Assembly: GCA_963575745.1 (NCBI GenBank)
Contig: CAUYUJ010014623.1
Location: 1 to 45,000 of the forward strand
DNA from: Prorocentrum cordatum
Lineage: Eukaryota; Sar; Dinophyceae; Prorocentrales; Prorocentraceae
Length of the DNA: 45,000 nucleotides
Direction of reading: 5' to 3'
Each line of letters begins with the position of its first letter. Within the stretch, counting starts at the first letter, position 1. The notes under the pieces are model-generated. The model had not been told where the DNA came from, ran no database searches, and saw only the letters and a list, made by a program, of their open reading frames with translations. This document shows, piece by piece, positions 20,745-30,269 of the stretch. The position numbers and the translations under genes are program-made.

Positions 20745-20850
20745 TCGGGCCCTCCTAGACGACCTCTTGAAGGCCTCTTGGGCTGTCTTGGAGGCCTCTT
20801 TGGAGCCTCTTGGACCGTCTTGGGCCTCTGGGACCCTTCCGAGGCGACCC
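20745..20850 (+). repeat. GGCCTCTTGG minisatellite, short block
   Basis: Six or seven degenerate GCCTCTTGG and GCTGTCTTGG units, as at 5.6-6.2 kb. Confidence 0.8.
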
Positions 20851-20929
20851 CGGCGGACAGGCCAGGCGGCCGGGAAGCTCGCCGCCGCCCGCCGCTCGGT
20901 GAGCGAGCCTCGGGCCCGAGGCGAGGATG

Positions 20930-21215
20930 AGTTGCCTGGGCCAGCCTCGGGTCGGAGGCGAGGACGGTGAGGCGGAGGAGGAAGCGGAGGGGGAGGGGGA
21001 GGAGGCGGAGGTGGAGGGGGAGGAGGAGGACGAGAAGGAGGAGGACGAGGACGCAGCGTGCCCGGCCGCATGCCGACGGCGAGGGCGACTCCGCCGCCAC
21101 GCGCCGCACCGCCCCAGAAGGTGGAGAGAGGGGGAGGACAAGGAGGAGGTCGAGAACCAGGAGGAGGAAGAGAGGCGGGACAGGAGAAAGTGGAGGTGAG
21201 GAGGGGGAGAAGGAG
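20930..21215 (+). repeat. GGA-rich purine tract
   Basis: Loose (GGA)n with GAGGACGAG variants, broken by a unique segment at about 21,055-21,110. Glu/Arg-rich frames are not supported as genes. Confidence 0.8.
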
Positions 21216-21604
21216 GACGAGACAGAGGACAAGCGACCTTCCTCCATACCCAAACTGACATGCTTCTAGCCGCCCCTTCCCGTCTTCGAATCTGTCCCTT
21301 GCCAACGTGTCGCAGCAATTGCGGCACGCTTCCCGGCGCCTGCCAAGGACTGCCTCCCTCGCGATCCCTGGTTTTCTCCATCTCCCATGGACCCACATCG
21401 TCATTGTATGATCCTTGGCACGCGTGCCCCTTGTTCTTCACGCTTCGCGTATCCCCACCAGCCCATCTCAAAACAGCAACCCTTGCGAAACATGAGGCCT
21501 CGTGGTGCCTCCTGGGGACCTCTTGTGGGCCATCTGGGGAACTCTAGGGGCCATCTGGTGGACCTCTGGGGGCCATCGTGGGGGGTTTGTATGAGCGCTG
21601 CCCG

Positions 21605-21830
21605 TCTTCCTGGTGTGACTCGTTCGGGCTCCTCGTGGTGTGAGTCGTTCGAGGCCCGCGTCGTGGTGTGAGTCGTTCGGGCTCCTCATGGTGTGAGTCG
21701 TTCGGGCGGTTCGTCCTGGTGTGAGTCGGTCGGGCCCCTCCTTGTGGTGTGAGTCGTTCGGGCTCTTCGTGGTGTGAGTCGTTCGGGCCCCTCGTCCTGG
21801 TGCGAGTCGTTCGGGCTCCTCGTGGGGCCT
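21605..21830 (+). repeat. 25-28-bp tandem array, TGGTGTGAGTCGTTCGGGCT
   Basis: Eight units, each with GTGTGA(G/C)TCGTTCGGG followed by a short variable CTCCTCG-like end. This block is missing from the LINE versions of the cassette. Confidence 0.9.
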
Positions 21831-22050
21831 CTTGGGGGCCTCTTGGATGCCTCTTGGGGCCTCTTGGGGGCTTCTTAGGGGGCCTCTTGGGGGCCTCTTG
21901 GGGGCCTTTTGGGGGCCTTGTTGGTGGCCTCTTGGGGGCCTCTTGGGGGCCTCTTGGGGGCCTCTTGGGGCCTATTGGGGGCCACGTGGGGGCCTCTTGG
22001 AGGCCTCTTGGGAGCCTCCTGGGGGCCTCTTGGGGCCATCTTGGGGCCTC
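21830..22050 (+). repeat. GGCCTCTTGG minisatellite, homogeneous block
   Basis: About fifteen units of GGGGGCCTCTT with little variation, the most homogeneous block of the family in this window. Confidence 0.9.
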
Positions 22051-22970
22051 TGGCGATCTCGTCAGAAGCGCAAATGAGCGCTGCCCCCTTGAGAAGGACA
22101 AAATGAGCCCAAAACCTTCGTAAACTCAATGATTTTGCTATGAAGGAAGAGGAGCGCGGCCCCCGTCAGAAGGCCGAAATGGGGCAGAAACCGTAGTACA
22201 ATCAATGATTTGGGGTTCAAAGAAGGGGAGAGGGGCCAAACTCGGCCCCCCCGTCGGGGCCAAAATCCTTGTGAGGGTTGTCGTTGTTTGGCCCTCCCAG
22301 GAGTCAGAGAAGACCCCCTTGAGAACACTCGGGACTCCCTGTCCAGGCCCAGGGGGAGGGGGTAGGGGGAGGGGTAAACCCCTCCCCCGAAGGGGAAGAA
22401 GGGGGGTTGAGGACAGAGCGGGCTTTCTAAACCACTCACGCCCAAAGGGCTGGTGGGAGGGGGCCTCTTGGGGGCCTCTTGGGGCCTCTTGGGGGCCTCT
22501 TGGGGGCCTTTTGGAGGCATCTTGGGAGCCTCCTGGGGGCCTCTTGGGGCCATCTTGGGGCCTCTGGCGATCTCGTCAGAAGCGCAAATGAGCGCCGCCC
22601 CTTGAGAAGGACAAAATGAGCCCAAAACCTTTGTAAAATCAATGGTTTCGCTATGAAGGAAGAGAAGCGCGGCCCCCTTCAGAAGGCCGAAATGGGGCAG
22701 AAACCGTAGTAAATTCAAGGATCTTGGGTTCAAAGAAGAGGAGAGGGGCCAAACTCGGCCCCCCCGTCGGGGCCAGAATCCTCGTGAGGGTCGTCGTTTT
22801 TTGGCCCTCCCAGGAGTCGAAAAAGACCCCCCGGAGAACACTCGGGACTCCCTGTCCAGGCCCAGGGGGAGGGGGTAGGGGGAGGGGTAAACCCCTCCCC
22901 GAAGGGGAAGAAGGGGGGTTGAGGACAGAGCGGGCTCTCTAAACCACTCACGCCCAAAGGGCTGGTGGGA
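22005..22970 (+). repeat. ~515-bp tandem duplication
   Basis: The segment from the end of the minisatellite through GGCGATCTCGTCAGAAGCGC (22,052 and 22,566) to GGGCTGGTGGGA (22,458 and 22,970) occurs twice at a spacing of about 515 bp with few differences. Each copy contains ~76-bp internal subrepeats built on AGAAGG..AAATG and TCAATGATTT. Confidence 0.9.
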
Positions 22971-23103
22971 TTTCTTGGGTCGCCATTTTGAAACGCGCGA
23001 GTATCGCAAAGCGGAAGACGAGGAAGGGGAAAACGATGGGGTGGAGGTGGAAAAGGAAAGGGGGAGGAAGTCCGGCCCGTGCTGCAGCGGCGGCGGCAAT
23101 CAC

Positions 23104-23252
23104 CGAGACGTGCTAGCCCTGTCGTGAGGTTGCCCGTTGGGCCCTCGAATCACTCCCGATTCCTGACCACGAGCAGTGCTCACGCGGCGCGAGTGACGCA
23201 TGATCCGCGACGCGGATCGGTTCAGAGGTGAGGTTGCCCCTCGCGAGGCGCG
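23104..23252 (+). repeat. GAGGTTGCCC dispersed module, copy b
   Basis: GTGAGGTTGCCC at about 23,125 and 23,227 with GACCACGAGCA between them (about 23,165), like 18,360-18,482. The 3' part overlaps the first codons of the helicase reading frame, so those residues may come from the repeat and the true start may be further downstream. Confidence 0.7.
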
Positions 23253-23940
23253 GCGCAAGACGCGACTGGCCTCCAGCGCGCCCAGTCTGTGGCGGACAGC
23301 GGAGGTGCGCCAGCGGCTGTTCCAGATCGACGCCGAAGAGAAACGCAGCAGGGGAACCGGCGCTGCGCTCCTGGACGACGATGGCGCGCATGCGCTTCCG
23401 GACAGGGAGGGCGAGCTGCTGCCCTCGGCCCAGGAGTACGTCGCGCTGATGGCAACGGAAACCTCGGTAAACTTCGCGCTCATCGCCCGATTGCGCACGG
23501 AGCCCAGACAGAAGAGGGAGGCCGACGACGACGTGGCCGTCCCCGAGGTCATCGAACAACATGGGAGAGAGGACGACGGCGAGGCGGACGGCCAGATCGA
23601 GGCGGCCGCCCTGCGTGCCACGGCAGGCCTCGCTACCCTCGGCTCAGACACAACCATTACCCATCGTTTCGATACTGAGCGGCTGAACAAGATCCTCCGC
23701 TTCGACACTGCAGACCGGACCCAGAGGTTCGTGAAGGAGCTCATGAGCACGTCCGTGATGACCCTGGACGACGGCGGTCTGCCCGCGCCACGGAACCGCG
23801 AGGACGGTGCCGATCAGCGCGCGACCCGCGTGAAGGACGACATCCTGCTGCGCTACGACATGCTGGCGCACCTGGAACCAGCCGTTCTGAAACAGCTGGG
23901 TGGACGCCCAGAGGAAGTCCTGGAGCTCCAGGAAAGATGA
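23200..23940 (+). CDS. N-terminal part of the PIF1-like helicase protein, function unknown
   Basis: A 246-codon GC-rich frame. It starts at an ATG two codons after an in-frame TGA and ends at a TGA at 23,938. The product is acidic and charged, with predicted helices (for example VNFALIARLRTEPRQKREAD near residue 90), and matches no domain I know. It overlaps the next frame by 41 bases. Reading on in the other frame just before the stop gives a smooth continuation (LELQ then KDETES). This suggests one protein broken by an indel near 23,930 rather than two genes. The first ~20 residues overlap a dispersed repeat. No intron is evident. Confidence 0.65.
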   Translation: MIRDADRFRGEVAPREARRKTRLASSAPSLWRTAEVRQRLFQIDAEEKRSRGTGAALLDDDGAHALPDREGELLPSAQEYVALMATETSVNFALIARLRTEPRQKREADDDVAVPEVIEQHGREDDGEADGQIEAAALRATAGLATLGSDTTITHRFDTERLNKILRFDTADRTQRFVKELMSTSVMTLDDGGLPAPRNREDGADQRATRVKDDILLRYDMLAHLEPAVLKQLGGRPEEVLELQER

Positions 23941-25711
23941 GACGGAGTCGTCGGCACAGGACGGCCCCGTGCCCCCTGCGTCAGATGTCAGCGGTCGCCC
24001 TTCGGACCCGCACGCAGAACGCTCTAACAGCCGGCCTCCGCGGCGCCGCCCCGAGCCGAAGGCGTACTTCGCGCCCAATGACACCTGGCGCCGCCCGAGC
24101 GATTACGCGGCGCATCTCGCGGAGAAGTTCGAGCGGGGCCCCGTCGACCCGACCGCCGGGGAGCGAGTTCCGCGCGCGCTGAAGCGGGACCAGACGTTGT
24201 TCCTGGCGAAGTTCGCGGAGGCCTGCAATACCGTGTGGGATGACGAGAAAGAAGACGAGCCACGGGAGCAACGGCAGACCTTCCAGATGCTCCTGATGGG
24301 CCAGGGCGGCTCCGGCAAGACGGCGATCGTCCAGCAGATCGTGCTGCCCGCGATGGACTTCCTCTTCGTCGGGGAGAATGGAAAGAAGACCACGCAGATC
24401 GTCTGCGCCAAGTGGTCCCAGGCCGAGAACATCTCCACCGAACACCACAAGGCGACCACGTGCCACAGGGCGGCGCAGATGGGCATCGGGGGGCACCGCA
24501 ACCACGCGATGCTGCCAACGGCCGATGTCCTGAAACGACTGCAGGACATCTGGTCGGAGCTGCGGCTCTTCGTCATCGAGGAGGTCAGCATGGTGTCGCC
24601 GAACCTCTTCAACATGCTGGCCTACCGCGCATTCCTCGCCAGGCGCGCAAAATGCAACCTGCAGGAGGCGCGCTGCCTGCATCCCAGAAGCGCCTTCGGC
24701 CGCGTCCCCATCGCGATATGCCTCGGGGACTTCCTGCAGCTGAAACCTACCGGCTCCGGCATGTCACTGCTGACCGACCTGCAGCGGTTGGGGTCCGCCG
24801 ACAGTCGGAAGGAGGGGCCGCCCGTCGAGCACCAGACGGCAATGACGTTCTTCTGCGACACGAAACTGTGCTTCGAGCTCCAGGCCACCAACCGCTTCAA
24901 GGACCCCGATCTCGCCGATCTCATGAACTACATGCGCAAGCCGAAGAAGGGCAAGGTCCCTCAGAAGATCGCAGAGACCTGGAGACGCATTCAGATGAAG
25001 CCCAACGACCCCCGACTGGGCGAGGAGCGGTTCCAGACTGGACACATGATCGCTTGGTTCTGGGACACCGTGGCTCGGTGGATGATGATGCGGGCGAGGA
25101 GGGGCGCCGCGTCCCTCGGGCGGGTGCTCTACCTCGTCCAGGCAGCCGACAAGTCCTCGCCCTCGCTGCCCGTGGACCTGGCCGCGAGGCTGGTCAACCG
25201 CGTCAACCCGGGCGGCGCAGGCGGCATTCACGGGATGCTGCCGCTGCGCGTGGGCATGCGCATGCGCCTGCTGGAGCGCCTGGACCTCGACAAGGGGCTC
25301 GTCAAGGACGCCGAGGGCGAGGTCGTGCACGCGGCCATCAACCCGAAGGATGAGGGCGTGGTGGAGAGAGCGAAGGCCGAGGGAGGTCGGGCGTACCTGC
25401 GGTACCTGCCGTACGGCGTGCGGGTGCGCATGGACAAGTACAAGGGTGGTCCCTGCGGAAAGAAGCTCAAGGAGCTCGATGACAGCATCGACGCTGCGAA
25501 CGCAGCGGTCCTCGTCTTCATCGAGCCACAGAGCTCGAGCCCGTTCGACTTCCGCAAGTACAAGGTCACGCGCACTGGCTTCGCCATCTCCCGCGCCGAG
25601 GTCCTGACGTCCACTGCCTGCCAGGGCCGCACCATGATCGCGGAGTCATTGTTGACGCAGGGTGCAAGGATGCGAACGACCTGGACGCTCTGTGGCTGCA
25701 CCTCTACGTGA
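23900..25711 (+). CDS. PIF1/RecD2-like superfamily 1B DNA helicase, core
   Basis: Helicases of this family use ATP to unwind DNA 5' to 3', and lone PIF1-like genes are common in protists, sometimes as part of Helitrons. Seen here, with residues counted from 23,900: Walker A GQGGSGKT at 134-141, Walker B VIEEVSMV at 225-232, the Q/Sensor-type motif CLGDFLQLKPT at 274-284, a LQATNRF motif near 328-334, and a TACQGRT motif near 572-578 matching the PIF1 HKSQGxT site. After residue ~580 the frame is lost: the last ~70 bases are out of register and the true C-terminus continues in another frame. Length and motif order fit the family. There are no introns and codon third positions are G/C-rich. It may be a retrogene or a helicase from a degraded mobile element. 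Confidence 0.9.
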   Translation: MDAQRKSWSSRKDETESSAQDGPVPPASDVSGRPSDPHAERSNSRPPRRRPEPKAYFAPNDTWRRPSDYAAHLAEKFERGPVDPTAGERVPRALKRDQTLFLAKFAEACNTVWDDEKEDEPREQRQTFQMLLMGQGGSGKTAIVQQIVLPAMDFLFVGENGKKTTQIVCAKWSQAENISTEHHKATTCHRAAQMGIGGHRNHAMLPTADVLKRLQDIWSELRLFVIEEVSMVSPNLFNMLAYRAFLARRAKCNLQEARCLHPRSAFGRVPIAICLGDFLQLKPTGSGMSLLTDLQRLGSADSRKEGPPVEHQTAMTFFCDTKLCFELQATNRFKDPDLADLMNYMRKPKKGKVPQKIAETWRRIQMKPNDPRLGEERFQTGHMIAWFWDTVARWMMMRARRGAASLGRVLYLVQAADKSSPSLPVDLAARLVNRVNPGGAGGIHGMLPLRVGMRMRLLERLDLDKGLVKDAEGEVVHAAINPKDEGVVERAKAEGGRAYLRYLPYGVRVRMDKYKGGPCGKKLKELDDSIDAANAAVLVFIEPQSSSPFDFRKYKVTRTGFAISRAEVLTSTACQGRTMIAESLLTQGARMRTTWTLCGCTST

Positions 25712-25899
25712 TGCTGTCCAGGGCGACGACGATAGACAACCTACTGATGGTGCGCGACCCCTGCCTTGACTTTCTTGCCCGCGGCCCACCGGCAGACCTT
25801 GCGGAGAAACTGCGGAAGTTCAGTTCCCGCACTGCAACATGCAGGAAGGAAGCAGAGAAGCTGGCGCGCGAGCTAGGTCTCGATCGCTTCCTGCGCTAG
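25640..25899 (+). pseudogene. C-terminal end of the PIF1-like helicase, displaced by a frameshift
   Basis: From about 25,640 the coding signal continues one frame over: GVIVDAGCKDANDLDALWLH, then LYVMLSRATTIDNLLMV, ending at TAG 25,897. YVMLSRA is the PIF1/RecD motif VI (usually YVALSR). Restoring continuity needs one extra base near 25,639. That break could be a real mutation or a consensus error. Together with the break near 23,930 the gene cannot be read as one frame as it stands. Confidence 0.85.
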
Positions 25900-26364
25900 A
25901 TATAAACAGGTATGATCCTGTGGACAGGCAGCAGGCATGCGTTGACCGAGCTCCTGCAAAAACGAAACAGTCTCTTGCTTCCTCCCTCCTCTTTCATCAT
26001 CGCCGCCCTAGTCCTCCTGTTACTTTATGCATTCACGGTGCTGCTGCTGCGATGGCTTCTCGCCCCTTCCTATTGGGTTCGTCCTTCTCCTGTCCCTCGT
26101 TCCCGCCCCCGCTATTGTTTAACAAGCCTTGAGACATACTCCTCGTCTTATCGATTGCTGTTCTGTGAGTCGTGCAACATTACGCATCCCATGTAGGTCG
26201 CACTACAAATCGCCGCGCCTGCACTGTCACGGTTCCTGCTAATGTTTCCCTACTCCGCTTGCCACTTGATGCCATTGGGTTGGGTACGTCGCAGGGTAAT
26301 TTATTATTGAGAGCGCCTGACGGCCGATGCCGCCGACCCTGAGTCACATCGACGACCAGTAGGA
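25900..26364. other. no gene; possible 3' flank of the helicase
   Basis: AT-richer sequence after the stop. I looked for a Helitron-type 3' hairpin with a CTRR end and did not find a convincing one. Confidence 0.4.
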
Positions 26365-26535
26365 GGAGAAAGTGGAGGACGAGGAGGAGGACTTGGAGGA
26401 GGAGGAGGAGGTAAGGAAGACGAGGGGGAGAAGGGGTGGAGGAAAAGGAGGAGGAGGAACCTTTGCTGTTTTTCCTCCTGCTCTCCCTCCTCTTTGTCAT
26501 CCTCCTCTCTCCTCCTCCTCCTCCTCCAGTGGCGA
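26365..26535. repeat. GGA-rich then CCT-rich tracts
   Basis: (GGA)n at 26,365-26,455 followed by a short (TCC)n near 26,500-26,528, an imperfect inverted pair of microsatellites. Confidence 0.8.
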
Positions 26536-26561
26536 CCCCCGGGATATGGGGGAGGAAATAA

Positions 26562-26990
26562 GGAGAAGGAGGGTGAGTTGTTGGAGTGGGGGCCCTAGTA
26601 AAGAAGCAATTACATTTCCACCGGGACCACCGCCCAGGACCACCCCCCAGGACCACCCCCGGGGACCCCCCCCCCGCGCCGGAAAGAGATCCAAGGGAAG
26701 GGCTTCCTTTTCGCCTCGGAGAAGGAGGGGGAGCTGTTGGAGTGGGGGCCCTAGTAAAGAAACAATCACATTACCCTTGGGACCCCCCCGGGACCATCCC
26801 CCGGGACCACCCCCGAGGACCCCCCCCTCCGGGACCCCCCCCCCGCCCCCGGAAGGGATCCAAGGGAAGGGTTTTCGCTTACACTTCCCTGTGAACGATG
26901 TTATGTGGCGTATTTGCTGGAGTGGATTGCCTCGCCTTCACCTCCATGTCAACGATGTTATGTGACGTAGTGGCTGGAGTGGATAGTTGC
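26562..26990 (+). repeat. 156-bp and 57-bp tandem duplications
   Basis: The 156-bp unit starting GGAGAAGGAGGG (26,562 and 26,718) contains GAGTGGGGGCCCTAGTAAAG and a GGGACCACCCCC-rich half. It is followed by two ~57-bp units around AACGATGTTATGTG (26,894 and 26,951), each ending in GCTGGAGTGGAT. Confidence 0.9.
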
Positions 26991-27039
26991 AGGAGGATAG
27001 CGGGGACCACGCGGACGAAAACGCCTCACACACGCGACA

Positions 27040-27245
27040 GGGTCGGCAGATTCGTTGTTTTGCCGATCGGCGCGGGCCCTCGCACCCTCCCCCATGGAAT
27101 CTATCTTTGCTGTTTTTGGCGCCAGTTTCGAGCCCATGGGACGCAATGCGGCAAACAGTCGCATTGTGCAGCGGTCTGGAACCAGACTCCCTCCCTCTCC
27201 CACTCCCTCCTGCCCAACGCCGAAGCACCGAATAAGGAAGTGTTC
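27040..27245 (+). repeat. dispersed repeat 3, copy b
   Basis: Matches 12,240-12,325 and 12,515-12,610 as one compact block, including TGCCGATCGGCGCGGGCCCT and ATCTTTGCTGTTTTT. Confidence 0.75.
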
Positions 27246-27465
27246 GCGCTGACGCAACATATGCAACGCATCTGCAGCACAGATGCGGAATGTCCACGAT
27301 ACACTTTCAAAGCGTATGCGAAACACATGCGTCTCATATGCAGCGCGAATTCAGACCGCATACACAACATATGCACGCCATATGCTAAACATCCAGAGTC
27401 CCATAAGAAAAGATCAATCGAATTCCCGGGGATTTCCTGCGCACGCAGCGCGATCAACCTTACTA
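27246..27465. repeat. CATATGC-rich low-complexity tract
   Basis: Degenerate CATATGCAAC, ACACATGCG and CATATGCAGC words up to about 27,395, resembling 16.3-17.0 kb. Both follow a dispersed-repeat region. Confidence 0.6.
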
Positions 27466-27469
27466 CTAC

Positions 27470-27499
27470 CGTTAGTAGTAGTAGTAGTAGTAGTAGTAA

Positions 27500-27554
<55 letters not shown>

Positions 27555-27843
27555 CGTAGTCCTAGTCGTAGTCGTAGTCGTAGTCGTAGTCGTAGTCGTA
27601 GTCGTAGTCGTAGTCGTAGTCGTAGTCGTAGTCGTAGTCGTAGTCGTAGTCGTAGTCGTAGTCGTAGTCGTAGTCGTAGTCGTAGTCGTAGTCGTAGTCG
27701 TAGTCGTAGTCGTAGTCGTAGTCGTAGTCGTAGTCGTAGTCGTAGTCGTAGTCGTAGTCGTAGTCGTAGTCGTAGTCGTAGTCGTAGTCGTAGTCGTAGT
27801 CGTAGTCGTAGTCGTAGTCGTAGTCGTAGTCGTAGTTGTAGTC

Positions 27844-27893
<50 letters not shown>

Positions 27894-27918
27894 CGTAATC
27901 GTAATCGTAGTCGTAGTC

Positions 27919-27954
<36 letters not shown>

Positions 27955-27956
27955 CG
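27470..27956 (+). repeat. AGT microsatellite with a homogeneous TAGTCG hexamer block
   Basis: (AGT)n at 27,473-27,555, then about 45 nearly perfect TAGTCG units (about 27,566-27,835), then (AGT)n again to about 27,953. Ser/Arg or Val frames, and their complements, are artefacts. Confidence 0.97.
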
Positions 27957-27966
27957 ATCACCACTA

Positions 27967-28001
<35 letters not shown>

Positions 28002-28182
28002 ACTACTAATAGTAGTAGTACTACTACCAACACTGCTGCTGCTGCTGCTACTACTACTACTACTACTACTACTAGTACGACCACTACTACTACTACTACT
28101 ACTACTACGACTACGACTACGACTACTACGACTACTACTACTACGACTACTACTGCTACTGCTACTACTACTACTACTACTA

Positions 28183-28222
<40 letters not shown>

Positions 28223-28684
28223 GACGACTACGGCTACGACTACTACTACTACTACTACCACTACTACTACTACTACTACTACGACTACTACTACTACTAC
28301 TACTACTACTACAACTACGACTACCCCTACTGGTATTAACATTGTGACTTAGTACCACTGACACTACTACTACAATTATTACGACTACGTCTAGTGGTGT
28401 GTCTACGGTTACTACTTGCACAAGTACTGCTATTACGACGACTAGTACGATTATTACGACTACTACTACTACTATTACCACTACTAGTGCTACTTGTGCT
28501 ACGACTACGACGGCTACGACTAGTAATTCCACCATCCATTCTAGTACTTCTATTAAATTGCGACGACTAGTGTTTCTGGTACGGTTACCACTATTACTAC
28601 TACGACTACTACTACTACTTCTGCCACTACTACTACTACTACTACTACTTATTCTAATTCGTACTACTACTACTACTAATACTA

Positions 28685-28736
<52 letters not shown>

Positions 28737-28747
28737 CACTACTACTA

Positions 28748-28787
<40 letters not shown>

Positions 28788-29120
28788 GCTACCACTAGTA
28801 TCACTACTACTACTACCACTACCACTACTACTACTGCTACTACTACGTGTACTACTACGAATGCTACGGCTACCAACACTGCGACTAGCATTACTACTAA
28901 CACTACTTTTGCTACTACCACGGCTACGACGTACTACTACGACTACTAGTAGTAGTAGTAGTTATACTATTACGACTACTACTACTTTTACTACAACTAC
29001 TGTAGTACAACCATTATGGTCAGCACTAGTACTACTACTACTACGACTATTATTACTCATACTATTATACTACTACAGCGATCGCTACTACTACCAGTAC
29101 GACCACCACCACTACTACTG

Positions 29121-29157
<37 letters not shown>

Positions 29158-29588
29158 GACTACTACTACTACTACTACTACGACTACTACTACTACTACT
29201 ACGACTACGACTACTAGTGCGACTACAATTAGTACGACTACTCGTACGACTAGTAGTACTACTACGACTGCGACTACTACGACTACGATTACTACTACGA
29301 CTACTACTACTACTACTACTCATACGACTACTACTACGACTACTACTACTACTATTATTAGTACTACTTCTATTTCTACTACTACTACTACTACTACTAC
29401 GACCCCTAGCGCAACAACTATTACTACTACTACGAGTACTTCTGCCACGACTAGCACTACGACTACAACTTCCTTCACTACCACACATACTCCTTGCACT
29501 AACACCATCGCCACTACTGCTACCAGTACTACGGTTACCACTATGACTGCGATTGCGACTACGACTGCGACTACGACGATTACGATTT

Positions 29589-29619
<31 letters not shown>

Positions 29620-29851
29620 TACTACTACGACTACGACTACGACTACTAGTACTACTACTACTACTACTACCACGGCTGCTCGAACTATTGCTTTTACGAC
29701 TACGGCGACTATTACTACTACGACTAATAATAATAATAATTCGCGTACTAGTACTACTACTACTACTATACTACTACTACTACTACTACTATTACTACTA
29801 CTACTAGTACGACTACTGCTACTACTACTACTACTACCACTATCACTACCA

Positions 29852-29890
<39 letters not shown>

Positions 29891-30115
29891 TTACTACGAC
29901 TACTACTACTACTACTACTACTACTACTGCTACTACTACTACTACTACTACCACTACTACTGCTACTACTACGACTGCTACTACTACTACTAGTCTGTAC
30001 GACTACGACTACTACTACTACTACTACTACTACTACAACTACAACTACTACAACTACTACGACTACTACGATCACTACGACCACTACGACTACTACTACG
30101 ACTACTACTACTACG

Positions 30116-30158
<43 letters not shown>

Positions 30159-30160
30159 TT
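27957..30160 (+). repeat. ACT microsatellite (reverse-complement phase of the preceding block)
   Basis: At about 27,955 the array switches from AGT to ACT, its reverse complement. It then runs 2.2 kb with many GCT, ACG and CCA variants. Degenerate stretches lie at 28,345-28,600 and 28,845-29,060, and a second brief strand switch (CTAGTAGTAGTAGTAG) is at about 28,945. Thr- or Leu-rich frames are artefacts. Confidence 0.97.
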
Positions 30161-30269
30161 GTCCGTAAGGGTTTCGCCCCCTGCCACCGGCCCCCTTTCT
30201 CTGATCATGGGCCATGGAAGAGCGAAGTCATGAGGCTTTGGCTTCGCCGTGAAGCAGTGTCAGGACCTG

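Larger units (their letters stand above)
21439..22970 (+). repeat. composite cassette shared with the LINE 5' region
   Basis: It opens with ACGCTTCGCGTATCCCCACC (about 21,440), also found at 31,313 and 40,253. It continues with a GTGTGAGTCGTTCGGG array, a GGCCTCTTGG minisatellite, CGTCAGAAGGCC(G/A)AAATGGG segments with ATCAATGATT, a CCCTGTCCAGG...GGGGTAAACCCCTCCCC block and a final ACGCCCA(A/G)A(A/G)GGCTGGTGGGA. The LINE copies carry the same parts in the same order. Here the second half is duplicated in tandem and the helicase ORF begins about 230 bp downstream. Confidence 0.85.

Noticed and set aside
18459-20970. Frames of 470-650 codons in the 12-bp and 57-bp arrays
   Set aside because: Both periods leave frames open by geometry; products are Val/Leu/Gly/Arg then Pro repeats in different frames, with no conserved frame.
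21605-21830. CRISPR-like array
   Set aside because: Units are directly adjacent with at most a few variable bases; there are no spacers and the context is eukaryotic.
21544-22129. Minus-strand Pro/Arg/Lys-rich frames with APKRPPRGPQE-like repeats
   Set aside because: They are the complement of the GGCCTCTTGG minisatellite and recur wherever that minisatellite is found.
24024-25353. Other-frame and minus-strand open frames over the helicase
   Set aside because: GC-rich codons keep shadow frames open; only the plus frame carries helicase motifs in order.
25900-26200. Helitron 3' end after the helicase
   Set aside because: No stable hairpin followed by a CTRR terminus was found, and no Rep/HUH motif is seen upstream.
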